Shown piece after piece: positions 7,677-14,457 of a stretch of DNA of 39,194 bases. Position numbers and translations under genes: made by a program. Positions within the stretch are counted from its first letter, which is position 1, and every line of letters starts with the position of its first letter. The notes beneath the pieces are model-generated. The model had not been told where the DNA came from, ran no database searches, and was given only the letters and a program-made list of their open reading frames with translations. Source of the DNA: Gemmatimonadota bacterium (GTDB lineage Bacteria > Gemmatimonadota > Gemmatimonadetes > Gemmatimonadales > Gemmatimonadaceae); contig QHVE01000057.1 in NCBI GenBank assembly GCA_003223455.1, positions 13,889 through 53,082 of the forward strand, given 5' to 3'.

Positions 7677-7780
7677 CGAGTTGGTGAGTTGGATAGCTAG
7701 TTAGTCAGTCGGTGAGCTGGTGAACGGAACGGCCCTGGCGACAACCCACCAACCAACTCACCCTTTCACGACTCACCAGA
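7677..7780. repeat. Degenerate octamer inverted repeat between convergent genes
   Basis: GAGTTGGT-type units (7678-7721) face inverted units CCACCAACC and AACTCACC (7746-7762) and a further ACTCACC (7771-7777). GGTGAGCTGGT at 7711-7721 pairs with ACCAACTCACC at 7752-7762 with one mismatch. The 30-nt loop contains AACGGCC at 7728-7734. It fills the gap between the DUF1080 stop and the M13 peptidase stop, and the peptidase stop codon itself lies in the last unit. It is probably a bidirectional transcription end signal. Confidence 0.6.
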
Positions 7781-9806
7781 TCCGCGCTCGGGCTCCCTCC
7801 GGCCTCACCATCGCGTCCCCGTCCTTGCACCCAAACGCCCGCGCGAACTCGGGCATGTTCGACAGGGGGCCGTTCACGCGGAAACGGCCGGGCGAATGGG
7901 GGTCGGTCGCGACCATCATGCGCGCCGCCTCGGGGCGCAGCACGGTGAGTCGCGCGCGTGCGTAGGCGAGGAAGAACCGCTGCGCCGGGGTGAAGCCGTC
8001 GATCGTCGTCTGTGGCTTGCCGCGCATCGCGCGCTGCATCGCCTCGTAGGCGATCGATACGCCGACGACGTCGGCGATGTTCTCGCCGAGGGTGAGGCGC
8101 CCGTTGATGCGCAGTGTGTCGATCACGACGTAGGAACCGTACTGCCGCTCGACGATGCCGGCACGTTCGCCGTAGCGACGTGCGTCCTCCGGCGTCCACC
8201 AGTCGCGCACGTTGCCGCCCGCGTCGTACTTGCGGCCCGAGTCGTCGAAGCCGTGCGAGAGCTCGTGGCCGATCGTCGCGCCGATGCCGCCGTAGTTCGC
8301 CGGATCGTCGTACGTCACCGAGAAAAAAGGCGGCTGCAGCCGTCCCGCGGGGAAGACCACTTCGTTCAGCGCCGCGCTGTAGTACGCGTTCACCGTCGGC
8401 GCCGTCATCAGCCACTGGTCGCGGTCCACCGGCTTGCCCACGTGCGCGAGATCGCGCCTGATCTGATGCGCACGGGCACGCCGCATGTTGGCGGCATACG
8501 AGTCCGACAGCACCTCGAGCTCCGCGTAGTCCTGCCAGTGCTCGGGGTAGCCGATCTTCTGGTTGAACGAGGCGAGCTTCGCGAGCGCGTGCTCGCGCGT
8601 GCGGTCGCTCATCCAGTCCGCGCGCGTGATCCGGTCGTGCAGCACGTCGCGAAGGCTGCGCACGATCTCGAGCATCTTCGCCTTCGCCGCGGGGGTGAAC
8701 TCCGTCTTCACGTACTCGCGGCCCAGGGCATCACCAAGCGACAGATCGGTCGCGACGAGACACCGCCGCCACCGTGGCTGCTGCGCGCGCGTACCGGTCA
8801 GCATCGACGCGAGCCTGAACGATTCCTCGACGAACGGCGTGCTGAGCTGCGACGCGCTGCGCCAGAGCACCGTCCATCGCAGATACGCCTTCCAGTCGTC
8901 GAGCGACCGCGTCGCCAGTGCGCTGCCGAGCGCGGTGAAGAAGGGGGGCGCGTTGATCGTCACGGACTGAAGCTCCCCGAGCCCCATCGTGCCCAGGTAT
9001 CGTGCCCAGTCGAAGCCGGTCGCCGCGCTGGCCTCGGCGACGGTCATGTGATGGTAGCGCGCACCCGGGTCGCGAAGCGCGACGCGCGACAGCTGCGCCT
9101 TCGCCAGCGTGGTCTCGAGGTCGAGCACGCGCGCCGCGCGCGTCGCCGCCACCGACGCGGAATCACCGGCGAGCTCGAACATGCGGGCGATGCTCGCCTG
9201 ATAGCGCGTGCGCATCGACAGCGCGTCGGCGTCGGTGCGGAGGTAGTAGTCGCGGTCGGGGAGCCCGAGCCCGCCCTGCGTGGCGTAGGCGATGGCGAGC
9301 CGCGCGTCGCGCGGGTCCGCCGTCGAGCCGAAGCCGAACGCGCCCCCGTAGCCCAGCGAGTGCATGCGGGCCAGCTCGTCGCGCAGCTCGGTGCGGTCCG
9401 CGATGGCGTCGATGCGCCGAAGCTCGTCGGCGATCGGCTCGATCCCCGCCCGCTCCGCCGCCGTCGAGTCCATGCAGCTCGCGTAGAAGGCGCCGAGCTT
9501 GCGCGCGCTGGCGTCCGAAGTCGTCGCTGCCTGCTCGGCGGCGCGATCGAGGATGCCCTTCAGCACGAGTGTGTTCCGCTCGGTGAGCTCGTTGAATGCA
9601 CCCCAGCTCGAGAACGCGGGCGGGATCGGGTTCCGCTCGATCCAGCCGTTGTTGGCGAACATGAAGAAGTCCTGACACGCGCCGAACTTCCGGTCGATGC
9701 TCGACGGATCGAACGCCGGCATCGGGACGGCGCTCTGCGCGCCGAGCGGAGCGGCGAGGACGATCGCGAGGAACGGAACGAGTGCGCGGCGAATCGGCAT
9801 CGGCAT
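7773..9806 (-). CDS. M13 family (neprilysin/PepO-like) zinc metallopeptidase
   Basis: This 677-residue secreted peptidase has a Sec signal (MPMPIRRALV to APLGAQS, about 1-24) and the two-domain M13 layout. The N-terminal helical domain starts FDPSSIDRKFGACQDFFMFANNGWIERNPIP. The C-terminal domain has the substrate motif NAYY (N473), the zinc motif HELSH (H514, E515, H518) and the third ligand E575 in GENIADVVG. It ends DPHSPGRFRVNGPLSNMPEFARAFGC and a terminal RARIW in place of the usual CxVW. M13 enzymes cut short peptides on the outside of the inner membrane. The frame is open upstream through the octamer array, but the signal peptide fixes the start; a second ATG lies 6 nt further in. All catalytic residues are present. 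Confidence 0.95.
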   Translation of the reverse strand: MPMPIRRALVPFLAIVLAAPLGAQSAVPMPAFDPSSIDRKFGACQDFFMFANNGWIERNPIPPAFSSWGAFNELTERNTLVLKGILDRAAEQAATTSDASARKLGAFYASCMDSTAAERAGIEPIADELRRIDAIADRTELRDELARMHSLGYGGAFGFGSTADPRDARLAIAYATQGGLGLPDRDYYLRTDADALSMRTRYQASIARMFELAGDSASVAATRAARVLDLETTLAKAQLSRVALRDPGARYHHMTVAEASAATGFDWARYLGTMGLGELQSVTINAPPFFTALGSALATRSLDDWKAYLRWTVLWRSASQLSTPFVEESFRLASMLTGTRAQQPRWRRCLVATDLSLGDALGREYVKTEFTPAAKAKMLEIVRSLRDVLHDRITRADWMSDRTREHALAKLASFNQKIGYPEHWQDYAELEVLSDSYAANMRRARAHQIRRDLAHVGKPVDRDQWLMTAPTVNAYYSAALNEVVFPAGRLQPPFFSVTYDDPANYGGIGATIGHELSHGFDDSGRKYDAGGNVRDWWTPEDARRYGERAGIVERQYGSYVVIDTLRINGRLTLGENIADVVGVSIAYEAMQRAMRGKPQTTIDGFTPAQRFFLAYARARLTVLRPEAARMMVATDPHSPGRFRVNGPLSNMPEFARAFGCKDGDAMVRPEGARARIW

Positions 9807-9860
9807 CGGGTGACGGGACGACGATTCAATCTGGTGCGATGCTCGAGGATGCGCAGGGTA

Positions 9861-9924
9861 CGCGGGTGCGCGGGTGCGCGGGTGCGCGGGCGCGCGGGTG
9901 CGCGGGCGCGCGGGCGCGCGGGCG
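9861..9924. repeat. Eight-copy 8-bp tandem repeat CGCGGGYG
   Basis: Eight uninterrupted octamers fill exactly 64 bp: CGCGGGTG three times, CGCGGGCG, CGCGGGTG, then CGCGGGCG three times. Only the seventh base varies. The array lies 54 bp upstream of the M13 peptidase start and just beyond the strong hairpin at 9957-9996. The following bases GCGCGAAACGGC recur at 37781-37792. A copy-number-variable array this close to a start could affect expression, which is inference. Confidence 0.85.
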
Positions 9925-9956
9925 CGAAACGGCCGACGCATCGGATCTCGGACAGA

Positions 9957-9996
9957 CGAACGGCCTCGGGAAGGCGAAGCATCCCGAGGCCGTTCG
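9957..9996. terminator. Perfect 15-bp hairpin with AACGGCCTCGGGA tip, after the TonB-type receptor gene
   Basis: CGAACGGCCTCGGGA (9957-9971) and its exact complement (9982-9996) flank a 10-nt loop AGGCGAAGCA. It lies 29 bp beyond the receptor stop codon and is the likely transcript end of that gene. The 13-nt arm tip AACGGCCTCGGGA is identical to the tip of the hairpin at 36101-36172, and both loops are 10 nt. The loop contains GCGAAGC, a sequence known to form a very stable mini-hairpin in DNA. No T-tract is present. Confidence 0.75.
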
Positions 9997-10025
9997 CGCA
10001 CGCGCACGCGCGCGCTGACGCATCC

Positions 10026-12506
10026 TCACCCCCCGAACCCGCCACCCTGCTGCGGCTGGTCCTGTTGCTGCGGCTGCCGGACGCGCGGCTGCTGACCATA
10101 GTTGTACTGGAAGGTCAGGTACGCGGCGCGGTTGCCGAAGTTGCGCTCGGTGATCTGGGTCAGCGTCGACGTGCCCGCCTGGACGCGGAACTTGCCCGTG
10201 TTGAATGGATCCGACACGCGCAGGCTCACCGACGCCTTGTCGCCGTCGAGCTTCCGGCGGACGGTGAGGTTCGTGAACTGCTGCGCCGACATCCGCCCAC
10301 CCTCGACCTTCATCGGCGCGCGGTACAGGTAGAACGCCTGGATGGACGTCGTCGGCGTGACTTCCGTGGTGCCGTTCAACCGGATCATCCACGTCACCGC
10401 ATCGGTGCCGGCGATCGACGTCGTCGAGCCGCCTTCGGTGACGATCTTGAAGACGTTGCCACCGGCGAAGCCCGTGAAACGCTTGCCCAGTCGCAGCGAC
10501 CCGTTCACGTCGGCGCCCCACGAGTTGCTGCGCGCGAGGTTCTTGAAGCTGATCGTCGTCACGTTGCGGCCGTCCACGATGTCGTCCGTGTTGATGATGA
10601 AGCGGATGACGTTCGTCGTGTGACGATAGAAGGGCGACAGCTGGAGGTTGCCGAACTTCCCGCTCTTCGTGAATCCGAGCTCGTAGGCGTCGGTGTACTC
10701 GGGGTTCAGCGACGGGTTACCGATGAACACGTTCTGGACGTCGAAGAAGCTCGGGAACGGGTTGAGCTCCTGCGTGCCCGGACGACGGATGCGGCGCGAG
10801 TAGCTGACCTTGGCCTGGGTCGTCGGCGTGAGGTTGTAGTTCAACACGCCGCTCGGGAAGAAGCTCATGTAGTGGTACGGGTAGCTGTTCGCCGCCAGCA
10901 CGAAGTCGCGGCTCGCGTACTCGGCGCGCAGACCGGCCTGCGCCTCGAGCTTCCCGATCGGGCGGCTCAGCACCGCGTAGCCCGCCTCCACCTGCTCGTT
11001 GAACGTGAACGCGTTGCTCAGACTGCTCCGCGCCCACGCATTGTCGCCGAGCGAGTCCTTCATTACCTGGTAGTCGCGATCGAGCCAGCGCCCGTTGCCC
11101 TTGTATCCCGTCTCGAGCTTGGCGGTACCGAGCGGACGGGTGTAGTCGACCTGCGCGGTGAGCTGCTTGGTCACGGCGTCGACGTCGTCCGTCTGCCGCT
11201 GGATCTGCGTGCCGGTCGGCGAGCCGGTCGACAAGACCGACTCGCGCCAGATCTCGGTGGCGTCCTCGTCGTGCGAGCGGTTGAAGCGCAGCTCGGCGTT
11301 GAGCTCGTGCTTGCGCGGTTCGATCGTGCGCTTGAGCGCGCTCGTGTAGTCGAAGTTGATCCCCTTCGACGCGTTGTCGCGCGGGCGGAGGTAGCGGTCG
11401 GTCGGCGTGCGCGAGCCGTTCAGCTCGAGGTAGTCGCTGCGCGAGTCGTCGGTGGAGCGGCGATGATTGAACGACACCGCGTTCGAGAACACGTCGCGTG
11501 CATTCAGCTTGTAGTCGACGTTGGTGCTGAAGTTCTGTCCCTTGAAGCCGTTGTTGCCGTCGATGTCCTGCTCGGTCACGGCGAAGAGCGTCTGGGCGGC
11601 GTCGTAGCGGAGGCGGTCGTTGATGCCGACGACGCTCCGCTTGTCGCTGAAGATGCCGAGGTTGGAGAAGGTCGTGATCTTCCCCACCTGATAGCCGAGG
11701 TTGCCGGACGTGTTGTACTTGTCCTTCGTCGCGGCGCCGACGGTGAGGCCGGCACTGATACCGAGATCGACGTTCTGCTTCAGCACGATGTTGATGATGC
11801 CGGCCATCCCTTCGGGGTCGTACTTGGCCGACGGGTTCGGCACCACCTCGACGCGGTCGAGGATGCCGGCGGGGAGGCTCTTGAGGTACGCGCCCAGCTG
11901 CTGACCCGAGATCGGCGCCGGCCGACCGTTGATCTGGATCGCGACGTTCTCGTTGCCGCGCAGGCTGACCTTGCCGTCGGCGTCCACGGTGACCGACGGT
12001 GTGGCCTCGAGCACCTGGCTCGCGTTGGTCGCCGCCGGCGCGACGTCCTTGGCGCGGTAGGTGTTGCGGTCGGGCTCGATCGTCACCGCATCCTGCTTCT
12101 CGACGACCTCGACCTGACCGAGCGCCACGGCGACGCGCGTGAGCTGCACGGTGCCGAGGTCCACGACGGGCGCCGCCGGCGTGATGGCGACGTCCTGCAG
12201 CTTCGGCGCGAAGCCGAGGAAGGTGATGCGAAGGGTATAGGCGCCGGGACGGAGGCCCTGCACGCGGAAGGCTCCATTGGCGCCGGCGATGGCTCCGGTG
12301 ACGAGTGCGGTCGTGGCCTTGTTGCGCACCGTGACCGAGGCGCGCGCGACGGGCGCGCTGCTCTTCTGGTCGACGATGATGCCCTTCACCTCCCCGGGAG
12401 CCGGCGGCGGACCTCCCGGTCCACCTGGGCCAGGACCTTGTGCGGACAGGGAGCCGGCGGCGAGAAGAAGACCGAGCGCGGCGGCGAGGGTGGCGGGGGG
12501 CCTCAT
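10026..12506 (-). CDS. TonB-dependent receptor-type outer-membrane beta-barrel protein
   Basis: This 826-residue outer-membrane protein has a signal peptide (1-23, ending GSLSAQ) and a Gly/Pro linker. A carboxypeptidase-regulatory-like domain (about 39-123, VKGIIVDQKSSAPVARASV) and a plug domain (about 145-245, with ATPSVTVDADGKVSLRGNENV, INGRP, DRVEVVPNPSAKYDPEGMAGIINIVLK) follow. The rest is a beta-barrel of the kind that follows this plug in Bacteroidota-like receptors. The C-terminus is Gln/Gly-rich (RQPQQQDQPQQ then GGGFGG) and lacks the usual terminal aromatic. The substrate is unknown; no TonB or ExbBD is in the window. The frame is open far upstream (to 12815), but the signal peptide fixes the ATG at 12506. 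The 221-bp gap upstream should hold its promoter. Confidence 0.92.
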   Translation of the reverse strand: MRPPATLAAALGLLLAAGSLSAQGPGPGGPGGPPPAPGEVKGIIVDQKSSAPVARASVTVRNKATTALVTGAIAGANGAFRVQGLRPGAYTLRITFLGFAPKLQDVAITPAAPVVDLGTVQLTRVAVALGQVEVVEKQDAVTIEPDRNTYRAKDVAPAATNASQVLEATPSVTVDADGKVSLRGNENVAIQINGRPAPISGQQLGAYLKSLPAGILDRVEVVPNPSAKYDPEGMAGIINIVLKQNVDLGISAGLTVGAATKDKYNTSGNLGYQVGKITTFSNLGIFSDKRSVVGINDRLRYDAAQTLFAVTEQDIDGNNGFKGQNFSTNVDYKLNARDVFSNAVSFNHRRSTDDSRSDYLELNGSRTPTDRYLRPRDNASKGINFDYTSALKRTIEPRKHELNAELRFNRSHDEDATEIWRESVLSTGSPTGTQIQRQTDDVDAVTKQLTAQVDYTRPLGTAKLETGYKGNGRWLDRDYQVMKDSLGDNAWARSSLSNAFTFNEQVEAGYAVLSRPIGKLEAQAGLRAEYASRDFVLAANSYPYHYMSFFPSGVLNYNLTPTTQAKVSYSRRIRRPGTQELNPFPSFFDVQNVFIGNPSLNPEYTDAYELGFTKSGKFGNLQLSPFYRHTTNVIRFIINTDDIVDGRNVTTISFKNLARSNSWGADVNGSLRLGKRFTGFAGGNVFKIVTEGGSTTSIAGTDAVTWMIRLNGTTEVTPTTSIQAFYLYRAPMKVEGGRMSAQQFTNLTVRRKLDGDKASVSLRVSDPFNTGKFRVQAGTSTLTQITERNFGNRAAYLTFQYNYGQQPRVRQPQQQDQPQQGGGFGG

Positions 12507-12727
12507 GATCGTACTCTCTGGCAGACTGTGGAATGCGGACATCGCCAAGCGCCGCGAGCGGCGCGTCGACGTCGGCACTACGACCGAGCTTCCGAGAGGT
12601 TTCAGACCGCGCGTGGGTGAAAATGGTTTGCTGTGAGTGGGCGATCTCCTTGTTGTGGATGATCTTGCGCGCTGCGCGCCGTACAGAGGCCGAATCCTTG
12701 TACGATCGTGCGGCGAGTCTCTCAGAC

Positions 12728-12934
12728 TCAGCGCGTCACTGCGTAGTACAGCACGTAGAACCAGGAGAAAAATCCCTGCACGATGGCCCACAGGATCGAG
12801 TGGTGCACGCTCCACGAGATCGCGATCGCCAGCGCCGAGCCGAAGCTCGCGCCGGCTTTCACCACCTGCACCGATCGCGCACGCGCGCGCGTGCGCGGGG
12901 GCTCGCCGTCGTAAACGGGACCGCTGTGCGTCAT
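12728..12934 (-). CDS. Small conserved membrane protein
   Basis: The 68-residue protein has a polar, Arg-rich N-terminus and a hydrophobic C-terminal half with the signature SWSVHHSILWAIVQGFFSWF then YVLYYAV. I recognise this pattern (helix, N/H-x-S-x-x-WAI, GxxxWFYVxYY) from small single- or double-helix membrane proteins in many bacteria; I know of no function for them. Codon use and the hydrophobic pattern support a real gene. It is the last gene of a probable minus-strand operon, 31 bp after the secreted protein gene. Confidence 0.7.
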   Translation of the reverse strand: MTHSGPVYDGEPPRTRARARSVQVVKAGASFGSALAIAISWSVHHSILWAIVQGFFSWFYVLYYAVTR

Positions 12935-12965
12935 CGGAGATTCCCGGTGATGGAGCGCGTCATCA

Positions 12966-13568
12966 TCACATCTTCGGCTCGAACATGATGTGCGCCTTCG
13001 GCGTGCCGGGGAACATCAACCACATCCTCCCCTCCGCGGGCTTGGCCGAGAGCCCGGTCGATGCCACCGTCGCATTCGGCATGTACACGATGTACAGCGC
13101 CTGCGCCTTCGGTGCCGTGCCGGACGATGCATCGAACGCGTCGGGTGGGCCGAAGAGCTGATACAGCGACGCCGGATGCGCCGGCACGGCGAGCTTCTTC
13201 GCACGCACCTCGGCGAAGCGCACGGTGTCCACCTGATCGCCCTTCACGCCGCTCGCACGCAGCGCGCGGCCACGCGCCATGAACGGCTCGAGCGACTGGT
13301 GATAGCACGCGACGTGGAAGCCCTGGGCCGCGGGATCGCTGGCGAGGCAGGTGAACGGACCCTTCCCCTCGCGCAGCGGCACCAGGCCGCGCTTGCCGGC
13401 CTCGTAGCCCAGCACGCGCGCATCGGCGCGGAACTCCGGCGGAAGCGCGAGCACCGCGGCCGCGATCTGCTGCGCCCCGGGCGGTACGGCGGGCACCGGC
13501 GCGGCCTGCGCCTGCGCGAGCACCGGCAGGAAGGCGGCGAGACCGAGGACCACGAGGCGGGGCGTCAT
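12966..13568 (-). CDS. Secreted protein of unknown function
   Basis: The 200-residue protein has a cleavable signal (MTPRLVVLGLAAFLPVLAQAQA) and a mature part with two conserved-looking cysteines in FTCLASDPAAQGFHVACYHQ, which may form a disulfide. It ends WLMFPGTPKAHIMFEPKM. I do not recognise a named domain. The His/Tyr/Met-rich tail could bind metal, but nothing proves it. GGAGG stands 8 nt before the ATG at 13568; an in-frame ATG 15 nt upstream would overlap that site. It lies 34 bp after the glutaminyl cyclase gene and 31 bp before the small membrane protein gene, so it is probably part of the same transcript. Confidence 0.75.
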   Translation of the reverse strand: MTPRLVVLGLAAFLPVLAQAQAAPVPAVPPGAQQIAAAVLALPPEFRADARVLGYEAGKRGLVPLREGKGPFTCLASDPAAQGFHVACYHQSLEPFMARGRALRASGVKGDQVDTVRFAEVRAKKLAVPAHPASLYQLFGPPDAFDASSGTAPKAQALYIVYMPNATVASTGLSAKPAEGRMWLMFPGTPKAHIMFEPKM

Positions 13569-13602
13569 GCGAACATCCTCCATTGAGAGTTGAGTGCAGC
13601 AG

Positions 13603-14457
13603 TCATTCGCGCGGCGCCGAGCTGGCGCGCGCGGTCGCGCGTGTCGGGCGGAGCGCCGCGCTGTCAAGCTGGAACACGAACGGCCAGTACTTCCCCGTCA
13701 CGAGCAATCGCGCGGTCGACGAATCGTACGCGATTCCGTTCGCCACGCCACCACGCGGCTCGAGACGCTGAGTCTCGTCGTCGGGCAGCAGCCGCCGCAC
13801 GTCGATCCATCCGACGATGCGGCCCCTCGCCGGATCGATCCGCGCGATGAGACCGGTCCAGTACACGTTCGCCCACAGCTCTCCCCGCACCCATTCGAGC
13901 TCGTTGAGCATGTTCACGGGCTGCTCCGCTTCCGTCACGCGAATCGTACGCACGACGCGATAGCCATCGGGGTCGATGACGCGAATGCGGCTCGTGCCGT
14001 CGCTCAGGTACAACAGCGCGCCGTCGGTCGTCAGCCCCCAACCCTCGCCGTCGTACGGAAAGGAGTCCACCGGCGCGAAGGTTCGCGCGTCCAACACGTA
14101 CCCGCGGTGAGACTTCCACGTGACCTGGTAGATCCGCCCGCCGAGCGCCGCGATCCCTTCACCGAACTCCGTGCTCGGCAGATCGGCGCGCCGCAATACG
14201 CGTCCCGTCGCCACGTCCACCTCGCGTACGCCGGAGTGTCCCTCCAGCCCCGTGCTCTCCAGCAGGCGTCCGTGACTCACGAGCAGGCCCTGCGTGAACG
14301 CGGTGGTGTCGTGCGGCAGGCGAGCTACCACGCGCGGCACCAGCCGCGGCGTCGCCGGCGAGAACGGCACGCGGGGCGTCGACGCATCCGCGTTGTCGCG
14401 CTGCGGAAGGAACGCCCCGATCGCCAGCAGCGCACCGAGCATGCGCCACACGCTCAC
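13603..14457 (-). CDS. Glutaminyl-peptide cyclotransferase (beta-propeller type)
   Basis: This enzyme family converts N-terminal glutamine of exported peptides to pyroglutamate. The 284-residue protein has an N-terminal signal-like stretch (MLGALLAIGAFLP) and the family's landmarks: LPHDTTAFTQGLLVSHGRLLESTGLEG, FGEGIAALGGRIYQVTWK, FPYDGEGWGLTTDG, LYLSDGTSRI, NMLNELEWVRGELWANVYW and GVANGIAYD near the end. These fit the plant/bacterial five-bladed propeller class. The start is GTG at 14457, and it overlaps the stop of the PQQ dehydrogenase gene as GTGA, so translation is coupled. An ATG at 14442 is possible. The pairing with a secreted dehydrogenase is consistent with periplasmic action. Confidence 0.88.
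   Translation of the reverse strand: MSVWRMLGALLAIGAFLPQRDNADASTPRVPFSPATPRLVPRVVARLPHDTTAFTQGLLVSHGRLLESTGLEGHSGVREVDVATGRVLRRADLPSTEFGEGIAALGGRIYQVTWKSHRGYVLDARTFAPVDSFPYDGEGWGLTTDGALLYLSDGTSRIRVIDPDGYRVVRTIRVTEAEQPVNMLNELEWVRGELWANVYWTGLIARIDPARGRIVGWIDVRRLLPDDETQRLEPRGGVANGIAYDSSTARLLVTGKYWPFVFQLDSAALRPTRATARASSAPRE

Noticed and set aside
9861-9924. Octamer array as a CRISPR array
   Set aside because: The units are 8 bp and contiguous, with no spacers and no cas genes.
7896-12620. Plus-strand open frame of 1574 codons
   Set aside because: It is antisense to the M13 peptidase and receptor genes, is rich in Arg, Ala and Val as expected for a GC-rich antisense frame, and has no ribosome site or family motif.
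12507-12815. N-terminal extension of the receptor frame to 12815
   Set aside because: It overlaps the small membrane protein gene and encodes Arg/Ser/Thr-rich sequence; a clear signal peptide starts at 12506.
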